Assembly (NCBI RefSeq): GCF_026914185.1
Contig: NC_070559.1
Span: 2,294,001 to 2,358,000, forward strand
Origin: Puccinia triticina
Taxonomy: Eukaryota; Basidiomycota; Pucciniomycetes; Pucciniales; Pucciniaceae
Length of the DNA stretch: 64,000 bases
Direction of reading: 5' to 3'
Part shown: positions 33,442 through 44,900 of the stretch, piece after piece
Layout: each line of letters opens with the position of its first letter
How positions within the stretch are numbered: the first letter of the stretch is position 1
The notes under the pieces: model-generated
The model's input: only the letters and a program-made list of their open reading frames with translations
What the model was told of the DNA's origin: nothing
The model's database searches: none
Program-made: the position numbers and the translations under genes

Positions 33442-34280
33442 TGTGATCCTGTGTCTCTTATGTGACAGCGGGATAAAAGAAAAAAGGGGTACTGTTTGGA
33501 TTTCTTGGGATAAATGATAAAAACAGAGAGAGAGAGGAAGAAAGACAGAGAAACAGAGAATGATGAGGCCTAGACTTAAAGTATTTGATAATGATCAGGG
33601 TTATTCTCAACCTGGAAAAGTTGGATTCCAGTTGTGCCAGGTCAAGAGAGTACAACAGCATCCACTCACACCAAGGAAACGGTGGTGGGAACCAGAAGTA
33701 GGGTTACTACTCTGCTCTGGTTTTCAGCCTATGTCTAGGTCTTACAAAGAGACAAAATTTTGATCCTCAATGGGTTGAAGTGAAGAGAGAAACAGGGAGA
33801 GAAGATTCAAGAGCAACAGAGTTCACTCTGAGATAAAAAAGCTCAGTGAAAGAGTGTAATTACTGTCAATATCCTGTGGTGATACTGGGAGTGAAGTTGC
33901 CTCTGTTTGGGGATCCTGGGGTGTCTCTGGGTGTTGTTCTGGTGTGCTGAAGTCTGTGGATCCTCCTGATGCATGGGGGATCCTGAGTTTGAATGTTTTC
34001 ACAATTTGCTTATGTAATTACATATGGACAAGTGGTTGGCGCACCTGGTAGCAATTACACGTCACTGCTGTGCATGTGCACCACAACTCAAGAACTCTAA
34101 GAGGTAGTAGAGTTACAGAGAAATGGTAAGTTCTAACTAGGGTTAACATTAAATGAGGAAACAGGATCTGAATTCAAAACAAGGATAACTCTTAGGATGA
34201 ATAAGATATGATGTAATTTAGATATAAGAAAATAGAAAAAGGCAGAATTTATTCCAGCTGCGCTGGCTCTAAGGCTGACA
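33442..34280 (-). mobile_element. Solo LTR, family LTR-B, reverse orientation
   Basis: Reads TGTCAGCC.. from 34280 down to a diverged end at 33442. The conserved segment around CTGTCAATATCCTG and AACCCTAGTT matches the copies at 22758 and 50813. The flanks (CCTAC, AGACC) are not equal, so the duplication has decayed or the ends were eroded. Confidence 0.75.
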
Positions 34281-34992
34281 AGACCGGCAAACTGATGGAA
34301 AATAATTTATGAGATTTATGTGTAAATTTATTCAGGTCAGCTAGTCATTAGCAGAAACAACCCCAGGCTCCTCTACCTACATCCATCACCCTTGATCAAT
34401 TCTAATGGGCTTCACAATAAACACACAAATGGTTCATCAAGCAGAGTACCAAACTCTCTGGATGGTTGGAATCCCTTGATGACCAATCATCAAGAGGGTG
34501 GTGTAAACCTTTCTTTCTGGCAGGTTCATCAAGAGCTCCCCCTGGGCCCTATTTCACCAATCACACTTTGAGAGGAGTCCCTTCATGAGGAATCCTGAAG
34601 AATGTTATATTGCTCTGAAGATCCATTCTTAGATTTTCTGAGAATTTGCAAGGGTGGATATCTGATCTGCAACAACACAGAACAATTGAGTGGCTAGAGG
34701 TGTAGGATCTGCAGATATCCATGAGGTTTTGAATCCAAGATCCACAAGGCATGGTGGTTGTAGATCCTTGGTTTACATTTCTTCACTTTTTCTTATACAT
34801 AAAACATCAGTATACAGAGAAAAATTGGGATTGAAAAGATGAGACCAGCGCCAAATAAAAGCTGAGGTCTGGAAGTATCACTTTTCTCTGGGGCGGGTCT
34901 GTAGAGGCTGGTTCAGGCTTATTATTTTCCTTCCAGCCATTTGCCTTTTCTGTCTAACCAAATTTTTTAAACTTGTGCACAAGTCTGTCTGT

Positions 34993-35033
<41 letters not shown>

Positions 35034-35100
35034 CGGCTCTGCCACCAGCCACAACAAACCTCCAACCAGGGGGGACTTGTGTTAAGTTAGGTGTATGTGT
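34281..35100. other. Non-coding; 38-bp G tract
   Basis: 34470-34530 contains two diverged GATGACC-type palindromic units of the fold-back family. 34996-35033 is an uninterrupted run of 38 G. No gene. Confidence 0.4.
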
Positions 35101-35400
35101 GTTGAATTATATAAAGTTAGACAATGGTGGTATGTCACTGGTGTGTGCGGAGTAATCAATGTGTAGTGAGGAATGAGGGATGATGGGTGATTCATTCTTG
35201 TGTGGTACACGTTTCATGCATCTGTATTTTGTGAAATCACATTTTTTGATTTTTCCAAACGGTGGCCGGATGCGTGTCCCTCTAGGGCTTCCGTAAAAAC
35301 TAGACATGACATATACCCGCCCGAAAATGCCGGGTTTTTCCAGAGGCCCTCGTTCAAGATATGATCACAATGTTTAATATTGATTAAAACATGTGCAAGT
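35101..35400. repeat. Diverged duplicate of the RING-gene flanks, gene missing
   Basis: 35101-35205 resembles 29461-29575 (GGTGGTATGTCACTGGTGTG and GGGATGATG-GTGATTCA), while 35285-35390 resembles 30710-30820 (promoter side). The RING coding part between them is absent here. Confidence 0.5.
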
Positions 35401-35507
35401 ATTAACAGTTTAACATTAAGCGGACCGCCGCGCCCACCAAAAAAAAAAATGGCAGCATTTCTCCCTTCCCCCATCCCCAAAAAAATTACAGGTACCAATG
35501 CACCTGG

Positions 35508-35554
35508 ATCGCTTGGCTCTTTAAGCAATTGGCGCCGAGCAAGAGCCAAGCCAT
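35508..35554. repeat. Stem-loop, copy 1 (14-bp stem, one mismatch)
   Basis: ATCGCTTGGCTCTT pairs with AAGAGCCAAGCCAT around a 19-nt loop TAAGCAATTGGCGCCGAGC. It is followed within 35 bp by a TATA-like TTTTATAC. Loop and stem are conserved in the copy at 37336. Confidence 0.7.
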
Positions 35555-37335
35555 GACCAGCAATCATTGACTCGCTGCCTCCTTTTATACTTTTCCCGTA
35601 TAATTCAATTCAACCTGGACTCCGTTAATTTAATTTCCTTTTCCCCTCCCACCTTCGCCCACATCCCCCTCCCCTTTTTGTTCCATTGTCACCTTTCCAC
35701 ATGCAATCAATCACTAGAAAATGGTTACCTGAGATTCTTTTCAGAACTCTTAAAATCACCCCAAGCCATTCTCCAGGCTGACACCTTTTCCGGTGTGCCT
35801 CCAAGTCTTCCCGGACGCAATTGATCCCACAAAAAAGGGAAACTGAATTTCATTTCAGAAATCGTGACTGTATTGCGCTTCCGGGAATGGATTCTTCCCC
35901 AATTTCCTCTGAGGTTGTGTCCAGGACAAGGTCTTCGACCATTTCTCCGATCCATAATAAGTAATCCATGTCCAGTTCAATGACCGCGAACTTTTCCCAC
36001 CTCTTAACACCTTTTCCGGCATCCCTCCGAGCTTCCTCGGCAATATGACCAACAAAACTTCAGTTGACGGTATTGGAACTGCCGTAGCCGTCAAGCGCGA
36101 GACAGCTGAAAATAACGGTCATGTTGAAAATAACCTTATGGTGACCATGCGCCACCATGACTGGGATCCACAAGTACGGTTTCCCCCTGAGCCCATCTAC
36201 ATGAAATCACCCACAATCCATATTATTGCATACACTAATTTTGAAATTGTCCAAATTTGATCGGTCCAAAATTTGGCATCCCCGGTCGACGCAACATGGC
36301 CAATACCCATTTCCTCTTTCAAGTCAACCAAGAATTTTCCCTGATTGGGTTTCTTTGTGACTGGGACATGGAGAATGGGATGCCAGTAGTCAAGGTTTGT
36401 CATAACAGATAAAATGAATAATTTATGTCTTTGGACTCAACTGATGATTTCATATTATCCCTCCCAGGTCCTCGCCCTCAGCTGTATTAATCCACCAAGT
36501 GGCAACCGCGGTGCCAGTCCTCTGCCCCCTCCAGGTGGGAACGGCAGTCCCGCAAGACCTGGAAGAAACCTGTAGGTTTAAGCAAATATTTTGGTCTTCT
36601 ATCCTATTTGCCACGGTGCTTATGTATCTCGGATGTTGCGTACAGCGCCCATTGGACTGGTAGCGCACGGGCTTCAGCATCCATCCCTCCCTTGCCAGTT
36701 GATGCTGAGCAACCAGTCGGGACATCGCAAATCCAAGTCGATGATGCTATGATTACCCCGACCGCATCTGAAGTCATGACTCATAGGTGCCGGCCCGGTT
36801 GACCGCTGTAACTCGCCAACGGACGGAATCCAACTTACTGGCGAATGCATTCCGACATCCCAAAGAAGAGCTAAAGCTCCTGTCAGCGTTATCCCAAAAC
36901 GCCAACGGGATGAGCAATAGGTGACTTGCGCATCTTGTCCGAGTTGGCTGGATCTGCCAACATTTAAAATGGCAATATTTTCACCTTTGCAATTCATTGT
37001 TATAATTATTAAATTGGCGACGCTTAGCTCCATCTAATTATCACCCTTTCCCCTCTCCATGTATGAAAATAACCTTCATCAGTAATACGTCTGCTTCTTT
37101 CCTAGTCCTTGAACCAAAGTTTTCCAGCCTTCTGTATCTGCTGATTTTCTCTCTTGGTTTTATTCTGAACTGTGGAATTCCTGCAGGCTAGGCTTCAGCC
37201 AACGTGCTGATTCTCCAATCGGACATTAGCGGTTTAACATTAATGGGACCAACAGGCGCCCGCCAAAAACTTTTTTGGCAGCATTCCTCCCTCTTTGCCA
37301 TTACAACAAAAAACTACAGGTCTAATCTGCCCTGG
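35555..37335. other. Unassigned; one unknown plus-strand ORF
   Basis: 36045-36260 (+) opens with ATG and encodes 71 residues with HHDWDPQVRFPPEPIYMKSP; related-looking sense continues in other frames to 36400, and a polypyrimidine-CCCAG acceptor is at about 36468. Two similar CACCTTTTCCGG segments (35780, 36008) suggest internal duplication. Lying upstream of a Helitron end, it may be Helitron cargo or a degenerate Helitron ORF. Function unknown. Confidence 0.25.
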
Positions 37336-37382
37336 ATCGCTTGGCTCTTTAAGCAATTGGCGCCGAGCAAGAGCCAAGCGAT
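37336..37382. repeat. Stem-loop, copy 2 (perfect 14-bp stem)
   Basis: ATCGCTTGGCTCTT and AAGAGCCAAGCGAT pair fully around the same 19-nt loop as copy 1. It is followed by TTTTATAATG. The preceding 130 bp (TTTAACATTAA, TTGGCAGCATT) also align with 35408-35507. Confidence 0.75.
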
Positions 37383-38281
37383 GACCTGAAACCATCTACA
37401 GGCCGTGTGCTTTTATAATGTGGCCCTCCCCCCATTGTCTGCATTGTACAAAGCGACTAGAACAGATGACAATTTTTCCATCATTTCCTTTTGCATTCCT
37501 TTAAGTCATGTTATGTCCGTGTTGCCTTCCACTTTTGTGGTGCGGAAGCTGTCAAAGACTGCCACCCACATTGCCTGGCCTACATTTTTCCAAGACTTCC
37601 TCAGAAAATGTCTTCAACCGGGAAACAATCACATCTCACTGCCTTAATTTCCTCGTGAAATCAAGTCCCTCCCCTCCAAAAATGGGAAACTCAGGTTGCC
37701 CTTGAAAAATAGTAATTTGCGTGTGTTCCTGGTATTGGATCTTCCTCCAAGCCCTTCTGAGAAATCTTGCCTCACTCATCACGGGTATAAAAAACTTTGC
37801 CTTGCTTCTTTCCTTTTCCCCTCTCACTACCAGCACCCCAATACGCCTTTGTCCTTTTGTGGACCATCAACCAATTTCACGCTTCATGACAGTGCTCTCC
37901 CCTTCTTTCCTTCCCCCTCTCACTACCAGCGCCCCAATACTGGCTTTGTCCTTTTGCGGACCAACAACCAATTTCGCGCTTCATGACAATCCTCTCCCCA
38001 GAAAAACTCCCCCTCCCCCCTCCAACATAAATAAAACGTCCAATACCCAATGATTTTCCCACCTTTCCAACAATGCAACATCTTGATTCATCTCCACCTG
38101 ATGGCTTTCCCAACCCTCAGCGCTTCTATCCCTCTATCCAACCTACGCCACATCTCTTCAAACAATGACTTCATCACTTATATCTACTCCCCAACAGGAG
38201 GTGCATCTCCAATGCCTTCTGCACACTTATGTGATAATCTCTACAAAATCCTCCTCCGCCGTTCCAATGAGAGCCCTATTT
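37383..38281. other. Unassigned, pyrimidine-rich
   Basis: TTTCCCCTCTCACTACCAGC.. with CACCAATACGCC is repeated at 37815 and 37910 (about 95 bp apart), a tandem duplication. ORFs here have no recognised domain. Confidence 0.25.
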
Positions 38282-38448
38282 TCGGGAATTTGAATAATGT
38301 AGTTGTCCTATTGAAGTCTCAAGTTTTTGCGCATGGTCACCTATATGTAGCTTTGTTGAGGGTGAAATGTCCAGGAAATTTGGCGGTTTTCCAAATTGGA
38401 TTGTCTATGGAACTATTCAATGTGGTTGACAGATTTGTGCTTCTTTAG
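38282..38448 (+). pseudogene. Helitron/PIF1-type helicase C-terminal remnant
   Basis: The frame SQVFAHGHLYVALLRVKCPGNL resembles the terminal VFxHGQLYVALSRVxxPxxL motif of PIF1 and Helitron RepHel helicases, and ends FNVVDRFVLL before a TAG at 38446, where family members end TNVVYxEVL. It lies 120 bp before a Helitron 3' terminus, the normal position of RepHel. Upstream Rep and helicase motifs are not visible, so it is a decayed or 5'-truncated copy. Confidence 0.55.
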
Positions 38449-38566
38449 ATTTCTTGTGGTTTGATTATTAAGTTTTGGTCCATTTGTTGAACAGTTTTTT
38501 TTTCATTTTGTTGTAGAAGGGTCCACAAATTCTTTTCTGTTTTTACATACCCTTTTTTGTATCACA

Positions 38567-38594
38567 GGGCGGCGTAGCCGCCCTCAAACCCTAG
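38567..38594 (+). mobile_element. Helitron-type 3' terminus 3
   Basis: Hairpin GGGCGGC-GTA-GCCGCCC (seven base pairs, 38567-38583), then TCAAACC and CTAG (38591-38594) followed by T. The helicase remnant just upstream strengthens the assignment. Confidence 0.75.
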
Positions 38595-38595
38595 T

Positions 38596-38982
38596 TGAAC
38601 AAAAAAGGGGCAAGTGAAGAAGAACAAAGCTGGCCAGAACTTGTTTCACCAATCCGCATGTGCTCATCGAGCTACAGAGCTAGCTCGCCAAGGCTCTACA
38701 CCATCATCATCAGATAAAAAAAGGGTTTGATGAAAAGAAACTTATGATCAGGATCTCTTGATTAGTTTTATAAGGTGGTCTGTCGAGACAGAAATAAAGA
38801 AACAAAGGAATATCGGACACTTGGAAAAAAAGGGATCACAACATATGCGTATGGAGTTGAAACAAGAAAAAAAAGGTAGAAAAGACGAGAGAATCTTCAG
38901 GAGTCCCAGGTAGAGCTGACTCTAGACCTGCGACTACACGGGGTGAAGTTGATAGCGCGAGAACCATCAGTGAAAGAGGGGG
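38596..38982. other. No gene seen
   Basis: Purine-rich intergenic DNA to the right of the Helitron end; no repeats or ORFs of note. Confidence 0.3.
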
Positions 38983-40425
38983 TCAAGGAGGTGCCAGAGT
39001 CGGCCGCCCCCCGGGGTGGCGAAGGTGCTGTCCTGTTTGTTCCTTGAGACTGGTCTTCATGGAGGAGTCGATGGAGATGGCGAGGGTGTTTGGATTAAAG
39101 GGTTGGCTCCGCTGGGTGCGGAGGCCGCGGACCGAGGTGGGGCTGCCTCCTCCGGGCTTGGTGGGGGCATGTTTCGGCGGGGTTACGGTCGAGGCCGAGC
39201 GGCCTAACATAACTGCCTTCCGATTCGCATTCTGCTCCGACGAGGACTCCGCCGGCTTGCTACTACCCCCGCGAACACTCGATTGTTGGGGCAAGTATTT
39301 CTGCAGCTTACTGTGCGAGCCCGGCGAGTATGGGTCAGGGATCACCTACAGGTTCGCCGATAGGATCCACTTCGGAAGCCAGACCAGCTCGCCACTCGAT
39401 TCGCGTAGACAGTATACCCAGTGGAAGCGGGTCTTGTGGGTGAACACCCGGACCTTCTCGCCCTGCATCACGTTCGTGAGCTCCCCAGACCAGGTGGTGG
39501 GCTGCGATTGGAACGCGACTTGTGTGCCCGAAAGAGGTGACCCGATAACATTGCTTTCCCTCTCCAAGTAGTATCTGCCCTTTGACTGACACCCAAAGTA
39601 AAAAAAGACAGCATCAGTTATCGCAGCCTCAAGGGACCCCTCACATTAACATTTGACTTACATGAGACCTAAGTTTGAATGACTCCCCAGCTTTGGTGGT
39701 CAACTCTCCTGGAGCCTCGGCTTGGTAGCCGCAAATTGGTGGACCATAAGCAAGGGGTTTGGATTCGGTTTCTGCCTTCTTGTTTTCCCCATCATTGCCG
39801 GACTTGGAATCATCGGGAGTGAGCAATAGACTTGCAGAGGGATGTCGTCGTAGCTCAGACAGTATTCCTTGACGTCGTTGATCCTGAGTAGCAAGATTTG
39901 AGCATGCATGATGTTCATCATCACAGAAGGCCGAAAGGTGATTGGAAAGCACTTCGATCACTGTCTGCTCAGGGTTTGATTTGACCCGCATGCTGGTCTC
40001 TGTGTTGAGTCGCTTGAGTCGGGAGGCGGATCTGGGGTCGGAGCTGTTGAGCGTCTTGAGATTCGAAGTGGAGGCCGATCGGTTGATGGACGACGGCTCA
40101 ACGGACTGAGGTCTAATAACATACATACACCACGGGCGCACCAGAACGTCATCTGGAGGTATGCGCTGCCGTTGTTCTGACGGTTTGTCTGCCCGCGGCC
40201 GCAACCGTTGGAGATTGGTACACATGTATGTTTGGGTAAACGTTGGGCCAACCAAGCCGTTGGCTGGGCATTGGAGGAAATCCCCGGAGCAGGTGCAAAA
40301 TGTACCCGGGTCACCACGTTGCCGCCGGAAGCCTGGTGGCCCGGGCCGCCACCGCCACCCGCTGGGGGCCCGATGGGCATGTTCCGGCCAGTGGCTTGGC
40401 TGCAAGCAGTGCCGATGCCACTGGA
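38983..40425 (-). pseudogene. SH3-domain protein gene, disrupted
   Basis: A spliced minus-strand gene. The region about 40120-39662 is rich in Ser and charged residues and ends in GYQAEAPGELTTKAGESFKLRSH. The 66-bp intron 39661-39596 (GTAAGT...GTGTCAG) joins it in frame to GRYYLERESN and a segment with SH3 features: GELTNVMQGEKVRVFTHKTR, HWVYC, GELVWLPKWI. A TAG at 39348-39346 (CAG in the putative ancestor) interrupts; the same frame then runs 121 more codons, Ser/Pro-rich, to 38983. The 5' side ends at fold-back copy 2. Exons upstream of 40120 are uncertain, and so is the protein's identity. Confidence 0.5.
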
Positions 40426-41647
40426 CACCGCCAGCAAACAGCTGACGTAACCCGGATTTCGTCGCGCTGACGAAATCCAAACTCAAATTCAAACTCGCGC
40501 CCCGGGTGTGTCGTCACCTGTTGTGGATTTGGTCACCTGCCATTCTCAGTGGCAGGTGCAAGAGAGCACGACTCCCTTGATGGCCGGTGCTAACCGGTCA
40601 TCAAGGGAACACACACACCTAGTTCCCTTGATGGCCCGTCTGTACCGGCCATCAAGAGGAACACCCTACACCCTCTCGATGGCCGGTCAGTACCGGCCAG
40701 CAAGAGTAAAGCACTATTTATACTCTCAATGGCCGCTACTGACCGGCCATCAAGAGGTGATACACATACCCCTCAATGGCCTGTCAGTACACCGGCCATC
40801 GAGACAAAAACACTAAACTCTTGAAGGCCCGTACTGGCCGGTCATCAAGAGCAAAACTCTCTTGGTGATGTGTATACACATCACCCTTGATGTCCCGTCA
40901 GTACCGGCCATCGAGAGGAAAATGATACACTCTCGATGGCCTGGACTGATCGGTCATCGAGAGGAAATACACACCCCACTTGATGGCCCGTCAGTACCGG
41001 CCATCAAGAGGAATATACTACACTCTTGATGGCCTGCGCTGACTGGCCATCAAGAGTGAAGCGCTTTGCTCTCAATGACCAGTTGGGTCACTGTGCGAGA
41101 TGCGCATGTCCTCTCGATGGCCGATCAGTCCAGGCCATCAAGAGTGTATTATGTTCCTCTCGATGGCCGGTACTGACGGGCCATCAAGGGTGATGTGTAT
41201 ACACATCGAGAAAAGAGTTTTGCTCCTGATGGCCAGCCAGTATGGGCCATCAAGAGTTTAGTGTTTTCGTCTTGATGGCCGGTGTACTGATAGGCCACCG
41301 AGGGGTATATGTGTCACCTTTCGATGGCCGGTCAGTAGCGGCCATCGAGAGTGCAAACAGTGCCTTACTCTCACTGGCCGGTACTGACCGGCCAACGAGA
41401 TAATGTTGTGTGTTCCTCTTGATGGCCGGTCCAGACGGGCCATCAAGGGAGGTATGTGTGTCCCCTCGATGACCAGTTAGCACCGGCCATTGAGGGAGTC
41501 GTGCTTTCCTCTTGCACCTGCCACTGAGAATGGCAGGTGACAAAATCCACAACAGGTGACGACACACCCGGGGCGCAAGTTTTCAATTGAGTTTGGATTT
41601 CGTCAGCGCGACAAAATCCAGATTACGTCAGCCGTTTGCTGGCGGTG
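40426..41647. mobile_element. Fold-back element, copy 2 (without the central MITE)
   Basis: Ends CACCGCCAGCAAACAGCTGA and its inverse at 41625-41647, then TTTCGTCGCGCTGACGAAAT, CACCTGTTGTGGATTT and CACCTGCCATTCTCAGTGGC in both arms. GGA stands at 40423-40425 and 41648-41650 and may be the target duplication. The arms consist of palindromic units like those of copy 1. It has the intact site AAGAGTTTAGTG where copy 1 carries a MITE. No coding capacity. Confidence 0.85.
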
Positions 41648-41945
41648 GGACGAGTGTAGTAAGCTTGGAAAACTGCCTTGCACCAGGGCTACATGTACTG
41701 GGGGCAGCCAACCCCAGTTCAAGCCTCGGTGCTGGCAAAAGCAAATTTGCCAGCAGCCGTTGGCAATTCACAGCTCAATCCGTTTGGTCTTCGGTTTCAA
41801 AGCAACCGGTTGACCAACGGGCTGACCACCGTGGAGCCACCGACCGGGGTTTCTCACCAGTTTGCCAACGCCTGAGGGGTTGGCGAGACGGTCGAAGAGC
41901 TCGGCCGCAGGACCAACTGTCCCAATTCGAGAAAGTGCGCCGGTG
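41648..41945. other. Unassigned 300 bp between fold-back copy 2 and Copia-2
   Basis: One plus-strand ORF (about 65 codons, no ATG-certain start) without recognised domain. It replaces the 5' LTR and gag N-terminus expected for Copia-2. Confidence 0.25.
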
Positions 41946-44900
41946 GTGTAGTTAAAGAATTTTATCAAGCCGATAACAAAGCAACCCTGTATCTTGTTCA
42001 AAGCAAACTCAAAAATTTTAAGCAAGACTTCAAAACATCAATCTCAGCACACATAAATAACTTTCTAATGGTAAAAAACGAGTTTTTCAATCAAGGAGGA
42101 TCACTCGACGAGTCCAGCTTAGGAAGACGACTCCTTCACTCGATGCATAGCTCTCATTCCATTGAAGTCCGTCACATCATCAGAAGCATCAAGCCAATTA
42201 CAAGCCAAACTGTCATACGTGCTCTGAAACAATACAAGGACAAAAATAACAAATTCAAATTCTCATCATCATCAAACAAATTAAGCGAGGGATTCAACAA
42301 CTTAAGGGCCCAATTATAAACAAGTTTTGGGATAATATTGGGATTATTTTCAAATAAGTTTGAAAGATCTTTTTGCTAACTTTTTTGGAATCAAAAATCT
42401 CAAAACAACCCAAACCACCTCAGGGAGGTGGTTTGGGGAAAACTGGATTACCAATACTGTTTTGAACGTGATTACAGCTCAGCATGCAGATGCCCGCCAT
42501 ACACCTGACCAGTACTTCCCCCCGCCAAAGGCCACAGAATATGTACTCGCGCAAGATACAGCCATCAAGGCTGATTTGCGAGTAATTGCAAAACGGACAC
42601 CATGGATGGATAGCCAGGATGCAAGCGCATCTATCGATGCCCGGGACCTCACATGTAGCTCGCAGAATGAGCGAGCTACAGGCTCTCGCAGTTGAACCAG
42701 TATGTTGCGCGCAAGAATCAGCCTTCAAGGCTGATTCACGGGTATCTATTGACTAGGGAGAGTCGGCAGACATCGGTGGCCAGTTGTCCCCCCAAGTTCT
42801 TGTGAAGGCTTCTGCCGTTGCTGCCATTGTCTTGGCGCATGCGAGATGGACAACTGTCCAACGGAGCAACCTTTGGTATTGGAGGCTTACGTTCAGTTGC
42901 ACCAGAAACTCATCCAGCATGGTGGTGGGTTTATAATTTACACTTGGTTTGAAACAGGTTGGAAACAGTTTTGGCCCCTTTATCTGCACCATTAAGATAA
43001 TTTTTTTTTATTTCAAACTTATTTGAAAACAATCCCAATATTATCCCAAAACTTGTTTATAATTGGGCCCTAAAACTCGCCGGAAACACATCAAAGTCAA
43101 CATTCCGACCAAAATGCACAGCAGAAATTTGTCAAGGCCCACACCCCGAGGCAAAATGTTTCAAGAGACCGGAGAACGCCAAAGCACAGCGCGAATGGTT
43201 TGATTCACAAGGATTGAACGCTCCTAAGAATCGCGCCAACCTCGCCAAAGCGTCAAACACGGACAATCCCGACATTGACAGACAACCCAACCAAATTGAC
43301 GATGTTCAAATTGCAAGTCACACAAGCATACCGACCGTCATCAAGAAAAAGAAAAATTATGTCTTTATGGCTTACGGCAATGAGGTCAACAATGTACACC
43401 CCAAATTGGAAGCCATCTGGGATACCGGGGCATCGAGCCACATGTTCAACGACTACTCATTCTTTCAGAACATCAAAAACAACTTGAAATCAAACAACAA
43501 CATACTGACCGCTGGTGCAGAAGAGCTGAAGGTTGAGGCTCAAGGAGACGTTGTCCTGAAGGGAATCACAGTTGAACAATTTACCCTCAGTGATTCCCTG
43601 TATATCCCGAGCATTCAAAATAATCTCATAGCAGCTGGAGCACTGGAACAAAAAGGCTCGCTCGAAATACAAAACCCAAACGATCCATCCAAGTTTATTG
43701 TGGTTTTTGATGATGAAACCTTTCTTCACGGTCGTTACGTCAACAATCTTATGGTTGTCAAAATTGAACCGGTCAGTCCTATCTCACATCAAAATCAAGA
43801 ATCAAACATAGCTGACAATCCAACCTCAAACGTAGATCATAATTGACTAGGTCACCTGAACCCTGAATATCTGCAAAAGACACTGGCAAGCGAGAAGCAA
43901 GAGCAAGGCACATGTGATACCTGCAAGCTAGGAAAATCAACAAAACTCCCGCTAACCGGAGTAAAACCGTATTCCCGCTTTCCTCTTGATAACATCCACA
44001 TTGACCTGAGCGGCATAATTAGAGCTCCTTGTATCTTCGACCACTCCTACTTCATGTTAATCATCAACAAGTATACTTGAATGTCTTTCATATTCTTTCT
44101 AAAATCAAAAACAAAAGAAGATGTGTTTCATGCAATTCAATCTTTCATATCTCGTGCTGAACGACACTGCAACAGAAAAGTCAAGATGATCACTACCAAT
44201 GGAGGCGGTGAATTCCTGAACTCACTCCTAATTCCATTCTGCGAATCCGTGGGCATTGTCAAAAATACTACTGCACCATACACCCCACAACAGAACGGAT
44301 TAGTCAAAAGATTCATGAGGACAATTTCTACCAAAGCAAGATGTCTTTTGCTCCAAAGAGGTTTGTCGAGTCAATATTGGACGCTCGCATGCGATGCAGC
44401 AGTTTTCATCCAAAACAGGATTTTCAATAAATCCCGAAATGGACTCCCGGAAAGCGTGTATGAACTGTGGTACGGACACAAGCCAAACTTGAGATACATA
44501 AGGACTTTTGGTTGCCTCGCATATATCCACAATCGCAAGCAACAGATGGATGATAAATTCAGTCAGACCTCCAGAAAGGGTTTTCTAGTCGGCTTTGACA
44601 AATTTAACAGGAATTATCTTGTTTTTGATTACGACAGTCATCAAATAATAAATGTTCACAATGTCACTTTTGATGAAAACTCTTTCCCTGAAAAAGGCAA
44701 AGGCGATCCCAAAAACTTTATCATTGAAGAAGAAAATCACACAATCAACGACCCAGACCCAAAGGAGGTAACCTCCATCAATACACATGACGTATCAGAC
44801 TCTGACAATGACAACGCTGCAATAATTGCTGATACACCCATCAGGCTCAAGGTCATCCCACCAAAACCACCCGTCAATCACCCAGATAATCCCAACTACG

